Below are positions 8,618-16,345 of a stretch of 46,224 nt of DNA, in pieces. The notes under the pieces were generated by a model. That model made no database searches and had not been told where the DNA came from. It saw only the letters and a program-made list of their open reading frames with translations. The DNA is from JBOHCT01 sp050699055. GTDB lineage: Bacteria; Actinomycetota; Actinomycetes; Streptosporangiales; JBOHCT01. The stretch spans positions 1-46,224 of the forward strand of contig JBOHCT010000004.1 of the NCBI GenBank assembly GCA_050699055.1, given 5' to 3'. The translations under genes were made by a program, and so were the position numbers. The stretch's first letter is position 1; each line of letters begins with the position of its first letter.

Positions 8618-9067
8618 GTGGAACAGGTGCTGGTGAGCGCGTGCCTCGCGGGTCTGCCGTGCCGGTACGACGGTCGGGCGAAGGAGTCTGCCGAGGTCGC
8701 CGCGCTTGATCAAGCGGGCGGCACGGTCGCGTGCTGCGCGGAGGTCGCGGGCGGTCTCCCGGTACCGCGGCGCCCCGCCGAGATCGTCGGCGGGGACGGC
8801 GACGACGTCCTCGACGGTCGCGCCCGGGTGGTCGACGACGAGGGACGCGACATCACAGCGGAGTTCCTCGTCGGTGCGCGCCAGGCGCTCGACGTCGCGC
8901 AGCGGGCGGGGACGCGGACCGCGATCCTGACCGATCGCAGTCCCTCGTGCGGATCGCACGAGATCTACGACGGCAGCTTCTCGGGTACGCGTCGTCCTGG
9001 CGTCGGCGTCACCGCCGCGTTGCTGCGCCGGTACGGCATCGAGGTCCGCGCGCCACGCAACACCTGA
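8618..9067 (+). CDS. DUF523 family protein
   Basis: Protein of 149 residues with the DUF523 hallmarks: VLVSACLAGLPCRYDG at the N-terminus, CCAEVAGGLPVPRRPAEI in the middle, and ILTDRSPSCGSHEIYDG at about 104-120. The conserved cysteines and SPSCG motif suggest metal or cofactor binding, but no activity is established for the family as far as I know. I chose GTG 8618 because homology starts at EQVLVSACL and TAACGT (8605-8610) lies seven bases upstream, a leaderless arrangement. A GTG three codons earlier is possible. It converges on the sugar isomerase gene with a hairpin between the two stops. Confidence 0.85.
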   Translation: MEQVLVSACLAGLPCRYDGRAKESAEVAALDQAGGTVACCAEVAGGLPVPRRPAEIVGGDGDDVLDGRARVVDDEGRDITAEFLVGARQALDVAQRAGTRTAILTDRSPSCGSHEIYDGSFSGTRRPGVGVTAALLRRYGIEVRAPRNT

Positions 9068-9085
9068 CCCGGGGCGGCGGGTCAG
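9064..9085. terminator. Small hairpin spanning both convergent stop codons
   Basis: CTGACCC (9064-9070) pairs with GGGTCAG (9079-9085) around a GC-rich 8-base loop. The stem contains the TGA of the DUF523 gene and, on the other strand, the TGA of the isomerase gene. It is short and lacks a T-run, so it may be a weak bidirectional terminator. Confidence 0.4.
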
Positions 9086-10092
9086 CTCCCCGAGTCCGGG
9101 GCGAACGCCGCGTCGAAGGCGGCTCGTGGCTTGTCGAAGTTGAGCGCGCGGACGTACCGCAGCGCCTCGGGCGCGCCGAGCAGCCGGTCCATGCCGGCGT
9201 CCTCCCACTCGACGGAGATCGGTCCGTCGTAGTCGATCGCGTTGAGTACGCGGAACACGTCCTCCCATGGCACGTCGCCGTGGCCTGTCGACACGAAGTC
9301 CCAGCCGCGCCTTGGGTCGGCCCACGGCAGGTGCGAGCCGAGCCTCCCGTTGCGCCCGTCGAGCCGCTTGCGTGCCTCCTTGCAGTCGACGTGGTAGATC
9401 CGGTCGTGGAAGTCCCAGAGGAACCCGGCCGGGTCGAGGTCCTGCCAGACGAAGTGCGAGGGGTCGAAGTTCAGCCCGAACGCCGAACGGCGCCCGACCG
9501 CGTCCATCGCGCGTACGGTCGTCCAGTAGTCGTAGGCGATCTCCGTCGGATGCACCTCGTGCGCGAACCGCACCCCGACCTCGTCGAACACGTCGAGGAT
9601 CGGGTTCCAGCGGTCGGCGAAGTCACGGTACCCGCGCTCGACCATCGCGTCCGGGGTCGGCGGGAACATCGCGACCGTGTACCAGACCGACGAGCCGGCG
9701 AAGCCGACGACCGTCTTCACCCCGAGCCGCGCCGCCGCCCGCGCGGTGTCGGCCATCTCCGCCGCCGCCCGCTGCCTGACCCCCTCGGGTTCGCCGTCGC
9801 CCCAGATCCGCGCCGGCAGGATCGCCTGATGCCGCTCGTCGATCGGAAAGTCGCACACGCACTGGCCAACGAGGTGGTTGGAGATCGCCCAGCGGCCGAG
9901 ATGGTACTTGTCCAGCGTCGCCCGCTTGCGGTCGACGTACGTGTCGTCCGCGAGGGCCTTGTCGACCTCGAAGTGGTCGCCCCAGCAGGCGATCTCCAGC
10001 CCGTCGTACCCCCACTCGGAGGCGAGCCGGCACACCTCCTCGAACGGCAGGTCGGCCCACTGGCCGGTGAACAACGTGACAGGGCGTGACAT
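9082..10092 (-). CDS. Sugar phosphate isomerase/epimerase (xylose isomerase-like TIM barrel)
   Basis: TIM-barrel protein of 336 residues in the AP-endonuclease-2/xylose isomerase-like superfamily. Metal-site segments are visible: GYDGLEIACWGDHF near 28-41, FAHEVHPTEIAYDYWT, FGLNFDPSHFVWQ, YHVDCKEA, and SVEWEDAGMDR near the end, giving the Glu/Asp/His/Glu set. Relatives act as inosose isomerases/dehydratases, hydroxypyruvate isomerases or sugar epimerases. The next gene upstream on this strand is a Gfo/Idh fragment, and such pairs commonly act together on sugars or inositol. ATG 10092 follows GAAGGGAGAGA. Exact substrate unknown. Confidence 0.88.
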   Translation of the reverse strand: MSRPVTLFTGQWADLPFEEVCRLASEWGYDGLEIACWGDHFEVDKALADDTYVDRKRATLDKYHLGRWAISNHLVGQCVCDFPIDERHQAILPARIWGDGEPEGVRQRAAAEMADTARAAARLGVKTVVGFAGSSVWYTVAMFPPTPDAMVERGYRDFADRWNPILDVFDEVGVRFAHEVHPTEIAYDYWTTVRAMDAVGRRSAFGLNFDPSHFVWQDLDPAGFLWDFHDRIYHVDCKEARKRLDGRNGRLGSHLPWADPRRGWDFVSTGHGDVPWEDVFRVLNAIDYDGPISVEWEDAGMDRLLGAPEALRYVRALNFDKPRAAFDAAFAPDSGS

Positions 10093-10110
10093 CTCTCTCC
10101 CTTCGTCAAC

Positions 10111-10205
10111 CGCTCCGCCCCTCCATCGCCGATCTTGAACTTATCGGTGGGTTACCCACGAGTAAGAGCCCGATATCTTCAAGATCGGCGCGGAGGGGGA
10201 GCGGG
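10111..10205. repeat. Long imperfect inverted repeat with an internal palindrome
   Basis: The left arm 10111-10139 and right arm 10178-10205 are reverse complements with only a few mismatches; the innermost 13 bases (CGCCGATCTTGAA / TTCAAGATCGGCG) match perfectly. The ~38-base centre holds TATCGG...CCGATA and an 11-bp palindrome TGGGTTACCCA (10148-10158), overlapping a TTAC-N6-GTAA dyad. It sits between the isomerase start and the Gfo/Idh remnant. It could be a cruciform regulatory site, a MITE-like element or a processing hairpin. No target-site duplication is obvious. Confidence 0.7.
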
Positions 10206-10210
10206 CGGGC

Positions 10211-10461
10211 TCACTCGACAGGTGTCCAGCGGCTGTCGTCCGCGGCGCTGCGCTCGACGGCCGCGAGGACCCGCTGCACCCGGAGGCCATCCGCGAAGGA
10301 CGGCCGCGGGTCCGCGCCGGCGCCGACCGCGGCGACAAGATCGCGCAGCTCATGGACGAACGTGTGCTCATACCCGAGACCGTGCCCCGGCGGCCACCAG
10401 GCCTCCATGTACGGATGGTCGGCCTCGGTGGCGAGGACGCGCCGCGATCGCCCTCGAGGGG
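10211..10461 (-). pseudogene. C-terminal remnant of a Gfo/Idh/MocA oxidoreductase
   Basis: The last ~80 codons before the stop at 10211 read RRVLATEADHPYMEAWWPPG, GLGYEHTFVHELRDLV and SFADGLRVQRVLAAVERSA, the typical C-terminus of inositol/glucose dehydrogenase-like proteins. The N-terminal NAD-binding two thirds is absent: the coding similarity begins only a few bases past the 3' end of the acyl-CoA synthetase gene. The full gene probably once headed an operon with the isomerase at 9082. Confidence 0.75.
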
Positions 10462-10469
10462 TGACGCGC

Positions 10470-12188
10470 TCAGCTCGGCGCGGCCGCCTCGAGCCGCGTG
10501 CGCAGCTCCCGCTTGAGCACCTTGCCGGCCGCCGAGACCGGGATCTCGTCGACGAAGCGCAGCTCCCGCAGCCGCTTGTACGGCACCACACGTTCGTTGA
10601 CGTAGCCCACCAGCGTCTCGGCGTCCGCCGTCTCCTGGCCGCTCGCCCGCACGACGAAGGCGACGGGCAGCTCTCCGACGGCGGGGTCGCGCCGACCCAC
10701 CACCGCGGCGTTCGCGACCGCGGGATGGCGGAACAACAGCTCTTCCAGCTCGCGCGGGTACACGTTGTAGCCCTTGTAGAGGAGCATGTCCTTCTTGCGG
10801 TCGACGATCGCGAGCAACCCGTCCTCGTCCAGGACACCGATGTCGCCGGTGTGCAGCCAGCCGTCGACGAGCACGGTCGCCGTCTCCTCCGGACGGTCGT
10901 GATACCCGCGCATCACCTGCGGGCCGCGGACGCAGACCTCGCCTTCCCGCCCGACGGTCAGTGCCTCCTCGCCGCCCTCGGCGGGGACGATCTTGATGTC
11001 TGTATCGAACACCGGCGCCCCGACGCTGCCGACCTTGCGCAGCCCGGACCGTCCGGACGGCGTCATCGTGGCGCCCATCGTCACCTCGGTCAGGCCGTAC
11101 CCCTCGCCGATCAGGACGTCGGGGAAGCGGGCGTGCAGGGCCTCGATGACCTCGCGCGGCAACGGGGCCGCCCCGGAGGTTATGGCGCGTACGGACGACA
11201 GGTCGCGTGCCTCGACGTCGGGGCAGCGGAGCAGCGCGACGAACAGGGGCGGCGCTCCCCCGATCGAGGTGACACGGAAGCGTTCGGCGTCGAGAAGATA
11301 GCCGGTCGGGTCGAACCGGTCGTGTAGGACGGTGGTGCCGCCCGCGAGCATGGGTACGTTGAGCCCGCCGATCGTCCCCATCGCGTGGAACCACGGTGTG
11401 AGGTTGATAGCCACCCCCTGGCCAATGCGGGTCGGCCATTCCTCCTGATCTCCCACCTGGTCCAGGGTCAGCCCGCGGGCGTCGTCGAGCGCGGGCACCG
11501 CGCCGTGGCCCCAACACGCGTACTGCAGGACGTTGACCACCACATTCCTGTGGGTCAGCTCGACCCCCTTGGACCGCCCGGTGGTCCCGCCGGTGTAGGC
11601 GATGTGGGCGAGGTCGGTGTGTACGTCGACCGGCGCCTCGGGCGGTGTCCCAGACTGGCCATCGACGAAGTCCGCGAGGTCGACGGCACCGGAGACGACC
11701 GCCTGGACGCGCGCCGCGGGATCGAGCGCCTGCGTCTCGTCCGTGACGATCACCAGCTCCACCCCCGTCCGGCCACGCACGGCCTCCACCACCCGCGCCG
11801 CCTCGCCGTACGTCACCACCGCCCGCGCCCCGGAGTCGGCGAGCTGGAACGCGACGTCGTCCGGCGGCAGCAACGGGTTGACCGGCGAGAAGGCCGCCCC
11901 GGCCAGCAGGGTGCCGTAGTAGACCTGCGGGTATTGCGGGCGGTTCGGCATGTGGACGGCGACGACGTCACCGCGCCCCACACCCCACCCGTGCAGTGCG
12001 TTCGCGAAACGGCAGGCGTCCTCCCACAGACCCGCGTACGAGACCTCCCTGCCCGCGTGGTGGAGCGCGGTGCGCGCGCCGAAGCGGCGCGCCGAGGCGG
12101 CGGGGATCGCGCCGACCGGCACCTCGGGATACTCCAGTGAACGCGGCAGGCCGCGGGGCCAGCGGGTGTGGTGCGGTGTCGTGGTCAT
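10470..12188 (-). CDS. Long-chain acyl-CoA synthetase / AMP-dependent ligase
   Basis: ANL-superfamily adenylating enzyme of 572 residues that should activate a carboxylic acid to acyl-AMP and then acyl-CoA. Motifs in order: A3 AYTGGTTGRSKGVELTH near 205, NLTPWFHAMGTIGG, A5 GEGYGLTEVT, A7 GWLHTGDIG, A8 DRKKDMLLYKGYNVYPRELE, and A10 PVSAAGKVLKREL with the catalytic Lys. I chose ATG 12188 (MTTTPHHTRW). The same frame stays open to 13136 but that part is antisense to the MshC-like gene. It is divergent from that gene across 78 bases containing the palindrome TGGGTCACCCA. Chain-length preference cannot be told. Confidence 0.93.
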   Translation of the reverse strand: MTTTPHHTRWPRGLPRSLEYPEVPVGAIPAASARRFGARTALHHAGREVSYAGLWEDACRFANALHGWGVGRGDVVAVHMPNRPQYPQVYYGTLLAGAAFSPVNPLLPPDDVAFQLADSGARAVVTYGEAARVVEAVRGRTGVELVIVTDETQALDPAARVQAVVSGAVDLADFVDGQSGTPPEAPVDVHTDLAHIAYTGGTTGRSKGVELTHRNVVVNVLQYACWGHGAVPALDDARGLTLDQVGDQEEWPTRIGQGVAINLTPWFHAMGTIGGLNVPMLAGGTTVLHDRFDPTGYLLDAERFRVTSIGGAPPLFVALLRCPDVEARDLSSVRAITSGAAPLPREVIEALHARFPDVLIGEGYGLTEVTMGATMTPSGRSGLRKVGSVGAPVFDTDIKIVPAEGGEEALTVGREGEVCVRGPQVMRGYHDRPEETATVLVDGWLHTGDIGVLDEDGLLAIVDRKKDMLLYKGYNVYPRELEELLFRHPAVANAAVVGRRDPAVGELPVAFVVRASGQETADAETLVGYVNERVVPYKRLRELRFVDEIPVSAAGKVLKRELRTRLEAAAPS

Positions 12189-12203
12189 CGGCGCCTCCAC
12201 GGT

Positions 12204-12214
12204 TGGGTCACCCA
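12204..12214. promoter_or_regulatory. Palindrome TGGGTCACCCA between divergent genes
   Basis: Perfect 11-bp palindrome in the 78-bp gap between the acyl-CoA synthetase and the MshC-like gene. It differs by only its central base from TGGGTTACCCA at 10148-10158, so the two copies bracket the acyl-CoA synthetase gene. It is a candidate operator for a regulator of that gene. Confidence 0.4.
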
Positions 12215-12266
12215 CCCAGGGAACCGCGTGGCCCCACTGCGGGCAAGGGCCCCGTACCGTGGGGTC

Positions 12267-13400
12267 ATGGCCGAGCTTGTGAAGAAGCCTGTCAACGAGC
12301 CATCGCGCCTTCGTCTCGGCGACCGGCCGCTGCCGATCGTCGGGCGGGCCCGCGTCTACGTCTGCGGCATCACGCCCTACGACACCACCCACCTCGGTCA
12401 TGCCGCGACGTTCGTGTGGGCCGATCTCGCCACCCGAGTCCTGCGCCACCTCGGCATGGAGGTGGACGTGTGCCGCAACGTCACAGACGTCGACGATGTG
12501 CTCACCGGCGCGGCACGACGTGCGGGCAGCCCTTACGACCGTTTCGCCGTGCTGCAGCAGTTCCGGTTCGACGAGGACATGGAGGCGCTCGGGGTGCGTC
12601 GTCCCACCCTCGAGCCACGGGCACACAACTACGTGCGTCACGTGGCCGTGCTCGCCCAGGTGCTGCTCGACGCCGGGCTCGCGTACGTCCGCGACGGGTG
12701 CGTCTTCTTCCGCGGCGGAGACGTGCCCGAACGCGCCGGCCTCGCTCGCGAGAAGGCACTCGCGCTCGCCGAGGAGTACGGCGACCGTCCGGACGACCCC
12801 GCCAAGGACGACCCCTTCGACGTCGTGGTCTGGCGGGCGTCGCGGGAGGGCGAGCCGGCGTGGCCGAGCCCGTGGGGACCGGGCCGCCCGGGCTGGCACG
12901 CCGAATGCGCGGCCATGGTGTTGGCGATGTACGGTCCGACGGTCGACCTGCACGCCGGCGGCGCGGACCTGCGCTTCCCCCACCACGCGTACGAGTCGGC
13001 CATGGCGGAGACGGCGACGGAGGTACGTCCGTTCGCGCGCAGATGGCTGCACGTCGGGACGGTACGCGTAAGCGGCGCCAAGATGGCGAAGTCGACAGGC
13101 AACCTCGTGTTCGTCGCCGACGTGCTGGAGCGCCATCCGGCCGCGGCGCTGCGACTGCTCCTGCTGGACCGCCGCTTCGGCGACGACTGGGACTACACCC
13201 CGGAGGCCCTGGACGCGGCCGCCGGACGTCTGGAGCGCCTGTACGCGGCGGCGGGGCGCCCCGAGTCCTCGGCGTCAGCGGAGGCGCGCGTGCTCGACGC
13301 GCTGCTCGACGAGCTCGACGTCCCGTCCGCGCTGGACACCGCGGAAGAGGCCGGCGGGCAGGCAGCGCGCACCCTGTTGTCGATCCTCGCCCTTACATAG
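12267..13400 (+). CDS. MshC/cysteinyl-tRNA synthetase-like cysteine ligase
   Basis: Class I synthetase-fold protein, 377 residues. MshC joins cysteine to GlcN-inositol in mycothiol synthesis; CysRS charges tRNA. The N-terminus YVCGITPYDTTHLGHAATF at 31-49 is MshC-like rather than CysRS-like. The HIGH motif is HLGH (42-45). Putative zinc ligands C33, C214 (GWHAEC), H239 (FPHH) and E243 are present. The KMSKS motif is KMAKS (272-276). The protein is a little shorter than typical MshC and its N- and C-termini differ, so I suspect a paralogue that loads cysteine on another acceptor, though a divergent MshC is possible. TACCGT (12255-12260) precedes ATG by six bases (leaderless). It ends four bases from the convergent ABC ATPase gene. 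Confidence 0.8.
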   Translation: MAELVKKPVNEPSRLRLGDRPLPIVGRARVYVCGITPYDTTHLGHAATFVWADLATRVLRHLGMEVDVCRNVTDVDDVLTGAARRAGSPYDRFAVLQQFRFDEDMEALGVRRPTLEPRAHNYVRHVAVLAQVLLDAGLAYVRDGCVFFRGGDVPERAGLAREKALALAEEYGDRPDDPAKDDPFDVVVWRASREGEPAWPSPWGPGRPGWHAECAAMVLAMYGPTVDLHAGGADLRFPHHAYESAMAETATEVRPFARRWLHVGTVRVSGAKMAKSTGNLVFVADVLERHPAAALRLLLLDRRFGDDWDYTPEALDAAAGRLERLYAAAGRPESSASAEARVLDALLDELDVPSALDTAEEAGGQAARTLLSILALT

Positions 13401-13404
13401 CGCC

Positions 13405-14178
13405 TCAGCCGGCGTGGTTGAGGCGGTACTCCCGCGAGACGATCTCCATGAGCTCTTCCACCGAGGTCTCAGACGACTTCCTGTCGAAGGTGATCTCGCC
13501 GTGCTGCAGGAGGTTGACGCGGTCGCAGACCTCGACGATCTGATGGTAGTTGTGGGCGATCAGGAGGATCGCGAGGTCGCCACGCTCGCGGAGGTCCATC
13601 ACGAGCTTGATGATGAGCCCGGCCTCTTTCGCGCCCATCGCGGCGAGCGGCTCGTCGAGCAGCAGGATCGTGGCGTCGGCGTAGACCGAGCGGGCGACGG
13701 CGATCGCCTGCCGCTGGCCACCGGAGAGCTGACGGATCTCCGAGGTCACGTCCGGCAGCCGCACCCCCATGTCGTCGAGCTGGCGGCGGGCGCGTTTGCG
13801 CATCTCCCTGCGCTTCAGAAACGGTAGCGGGGTGTAGCGCAGCTCCTTGTTCAGGTGCATGTTGATGTAGACGGGAAGCGTGTCGATGAGCGCGAGGTCC
13901 TGGTAGACCGCCTCGATACCCAGGTCGCGGGCGTGCGACACCGACCGCATCTGCACCTCTTGACCGTCAACGACGATCCTCCCCGAGTCCGGCCGGTGGT
14001 AGCCGGTGAGGATCTTCATCAGGGTCGACTTGCCGGCACCGTTGTCGCCGATCAGGCCGAGCACCTCGCCGCGGCGTACGCGCAGACTGACGTCGTCGAG
14101 CGCGCGGACGTTCCCGAAGCTCTTGGCGATGTGCTCGACGCTGATCGCGTCCGGCGCGGTCGTCTCGGTGTCGGTCAT
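13405..14178 (-). CDS. Sugar ABC transporter ATP-binding protein (single NBD)
   Basis: ATPase of a CUT2-type sugar importer, 257 residues with a single nucleotide-binding domain (FrcA-like) rather than the fused double domain of RbsA. Motifs: Walker A GDNGAGKST at 44-52, Q-loop VYQDLALID near 91, signature LSGGQRQ at 151-157, Walker B ILLLDEP at 171-177, switch His in LIAHNYHQ. Its ATG overlaps the permease stop (ATGA), so the two are coupled. Gene order on this strand is binding protein, permease, ATPase. Confidence 0.93.
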   Translation of the reverse strand: MTDTETTAPDAISVEHIAKSFGNVRALDDVSLRVRRGEVLGLIGDNGAGKSTLMKILTGYHRPDSGRIVVDGQEVQMRSVSHARDLGIEAVYQDLALIDTLPVYINMHLNKELRYTPLPFLKRREMRKRARRQLDDMGVRLPDVTSEIRQLSGGQRQAIAVARSVYADATILLLDEPLAAMGAKEAGLIIKLVMDLRERGDLAILLIAHNYHQIVEVCDRVNLLQHGEITFDRKSSETSVEELMEIVSREYRLNHAG

Positions 14179-15212
14179 CGTCGTCGTCGCCCCCTCAGGT
14201 AGATCAGCGAGACGTTGAGCAGCATGGCGACGAGGATCGCGGCGCCGAGCACGATGTCGTAGGTGAAGGCGCTGACCCCCACGAGGTGCAGCCCGTCCTT
14301 CAAGATACCGAGGAAGACCGCGCCGATCAGCGCGCCGATCACCGTGCCGGTACCGCCGACCAGCGCCGTGCCGCCGATGACGGCCGCCGCCACGGCGTAG
14401 AACATCGTGAGCGTGCCGCCGGCGAGGGGGTTGAGCGACGTGATCCGGATGCCGTCGAGGATCCCGGCGAACCCGGCGAACACGCTCGTCATGGCGAAGG
14501 CGCTGATCTTGACGAAGTCGACCTTGACGCCGGACTCCGCGGCGCCGAGCAGGTTGCCGCCGGTGGCCACGGTATGGATGCCGAAGCGGGTGCCCGACAG
14601 CACGATCGCCATCACCGCGACGATACCCAGCGCCCACAGGATCTCCGCCCACTCCCAGCCGCCCAGGATCCGCACGGCGAGCCCCTCGGTGGGCGCCCCT
14701 ACCGGATGGCCGCTGGAGATCGTGAGCGTGATGCCGTTGAGCAGGAACAGCATGCCCAGCGTGGTGATGAAGGACGGGATGCGGAGCTTCACCGTCACGC
14801 CGCCGTTGACGATGCCGATGACCAGGCTGCAGGCAAGGGCCAGCACGACCGCGAGCCCCAGCGGGAGACCGCTTTGGTGCAGGAGGTACATGATGAACGG
14901 TGCCAGCGCGAACACCATGCCCGAGGACAGGTCGATCTCACCGCAGATCAGCACCATGACCTCGCCCGCGGCGATGATCGCGACCGGGGCCACGTAGTTG
15001 GCTATGACGCCGTAGTTGTCCACCGAGTTGAACGACAGCGGCACGATCGCGCTGAAGTACAGGAACAGCACGATCGTGACGACCAGGATGCTGGCTTCCT
15101 TGGCACGCGCCCAGCCGCTGACGATCGTCTGGAGGACCGAGATCCCCCTGCCTTCTGGCCCTGGCCCGCCCCTGGGCGGACGACGTCCAGCCTCAGTCTC
15201 AGTCTCTGTCAT
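14175..15212 (-). CDS. Sugar ABC transporter permease (RbsC/FrcC type)
   Basis: CUT2-family permease, 345 residues, with 8-10 hydrophobic segments. Family signatures include GEVMVLICGEIDLSSGMVFAL near 105, RIPSFITTLGMLFLLNG near 165, and GGNLLGAAESGVKVDFVKI near 235. The N-terminus (MTETETEAGRR) follows ATG 15212, which lies in the second unit of a 17-bp tandem duplication. The other unit carries a second ATG at 15229 in another frame (see the upstream ORF entry). It belongs to one operon with the binding protein and ATPase. Confidence 0.92.
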   Translation of the reverse strand: MTETETEAGRRPPRGGPGPEGRGISVLQTIVSGWARAKEASILVVTIVLFLYFSAIVPLSFNSVDNYGVIANYVAPVAIIAAGEVMVLICGEIDLSSGMVFALAPFIMYLLHQSGLPLGLAVVLALACSLVIGIVNGGVTVKLRIPSFITTLGMLFLLNGITLTISSGHPVGAPTEGLAVRILGGWEWAEILWALGIVAVMAIVLSGTRFGIHTVATGGNLLGAAESGVKVDFVKISAFAMTSVFAGFAGILDGIRITSLNPLAGGTLTMFYAVAAAVIGGTALVGGTGTVIGALIGAVFLGILKDGLHLVGVSAFTYDIVLGAAILVAMLLNVSLIYLRGRRRR

Positions 15213-15234
15213 CGAGCAGTCTCTGTCATCGAGC
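15201..15234. repeat. 17-bp exact tandem duplication over the permease start
   Basis: AGTCTCTGTCATCGAGC occurs twice with no gap (15201-15217 and 15218-15234). On the minus strand each unit contains ATGACAGAGACT, so the start codon and first codons of the permease gene are duplicated. Because 17 is not a multiple of three the upper copy is out of frame. Confidence 0.95.
15209..15229 (-). other. Six-codon upstream ORF overlapping the permease start
   Basis: The upper ATG (15229) opens a reading frame M-T-E-T-A-R-stop whose TGA overlaps the permease ATG (ATGA). The GAGG of the binding-protein stop region lies about 10 bases upstream of this first ATG but some 27 bases from the real one. Ribosomes could load at the short ORF and restart on the permease. 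Expression is inference; the overlap itself is plain in the sequence. Confidence 0.55.
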
Positions 15235-15241
15235 TATGGCC

Positions 15242-16345
15242 TCACACCGGTATCGGGATGGCGCCCTCGTGCTTCAGCCACTTCTGCTTCTTGGTGTCGC
15301 CCTCGAACCTGCTCTGCGAGTCCGCGAACGGCTTGACGGTCTTCTCGGTCAGGAACACCAGGCCGGTGTTGGTGAACGGCGGCGCGAGAATCGTACCCGA
15401 CAGCTTGAACAGGTACAGGTACAGCATCGGCAGGAAGCCCTGCATGTAGGGCTCCTGGTTGATCGTGAAGTCTATGACGCCCTGGCTGAGCAGCGTCACG
15501 GTCTTGTCCAGCAGGTCGAAGCCACCGCCGTGGACGCCCTTGTCCTTGAGCTTGTACTTGTCCATGACCTGGGCGACGGCCTGGGTGCTTCCGGCGTCGA
15601 CGGCGTAGAGGCCCTTGAAGCTCTTGTGACCGATATAGAACGACTCGACGGCGGACAGCTCGTCGGCGATCTTGGCGCCCGTCGCGATCTGGTGAGCCTT
15701 GATCGGCTTGCCGGACTGCTTGATCGCGTCCCGTGCCCCGTCCGACCGCGGCTGGATGTTCAGCTGGCCGGGCGTGGCGATGAAGATGGCGACATCGCCG
15801 CTGCCGACCTCGTCGACGATCCGCTTGCCCATCTCCACCCCGGACTCGTATAGGTCCTGGCCCACGTAGGTGAGGGCGGGCGTCTTCGTGGAGTTCGCGT
15901 TGTAGGCGATCACCGGGATGCCCTTCTTCAGGGCCTCTTTCGTCGGCCCGATGAACGCCGTCGGGTCGACCAGCGACACCGCGATGCCGTCCGCGCCGCC
16001 GCTGATCGCGTTGTTCATCGCGTTGACCATCTCCGCCGCCTTGGACGTCTCGGACCCCGTCCACTGGGAGTTGACGTTGAGCAGCGCGGCGGCGTCCTGG
16101 ATGCCGTACTGCGTCGGCACGAAAAACGTGTTGGTCGTGACGTGGTTGACGAACACGAAGTTCCACTTCGGCGTCTTGGGGAACTGGCCGACGCCGCCCT
16201 CGTCGGAGCTGCTGCCGCCGCCCCCGCCACAGGCGGCCAGCAGCTCCATGGCGCCGACGCCGAGCCCGCCTGCCCCAGCCCACTTGAACATGTCGCGCCG
16301 CGAGGCGATGCGCCGCGAGGCACGCTCGATCATGTCGTCTGCCAT
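15242..16345 (-). CDS. Sugar ABC transporter substrate-binding lipoprotein
   Basis: Periplasmic-binding protein of the ribose/inositol family, 367 residues. The N-terminus has a twin-arginine-like SRRDMFKW, a Gly-rich hydrophobic core and a lipobox LLAAC near residue 39, suggesting a Tat-exported lipoprotein. The type I binding fold shows NNAISGGADGIAVSLVDP, KKGIPVIAYNANS, YVGQDLYESGVEMGKRIVDE, and DFTINQEPYMQGFLPM near the end. ATG 16345 has GAGGAAGGAAC upstream; an earlier ATG at 16411 lacks support. It heads the operon with permease and ATPase, divergent from the DeoR regulator, which probably controls it. Confidence 0.92.
   Translation of the reverse strand: MADDMIERASRRIASRRDMFKWAGAGGLGVGAMELLAACGGGGGSSSDEGGVGQFPKTPKWNFVFVNHVTTNTFFVPTQYGIQDAAALLNVNSQWTGSETSKAAEMVNAMNNAISGGADGIAVSLVDPTAFIGPTKEALKKGIPVIAYNANSTKTPALTYVGQDLYESGVEMGKRIVDEVGSGDVAIFIATPGQLNIQPRSDGARDAIKQSGKPIKAHQIATGAKIADELSAVESFYIGHKSFKGLYAVDAGSTQAVAQVMDKYKLKDKGVHGGGFDLLDKTVTLLSQGVIDFTINQEPYMQGFLPMLYLYLFKLSGTILAPPFTNTGLVFLTEKTVKPFADSQSRFEGDTKKQKWLKHEGAIPIPV

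Noticed and set aside
12189..13136. Upstream extension of the acyl-CoA synthetase frame
   Set aside because: It is antisense to the well-supported MshC-like gene; the protein family starts at 12188.
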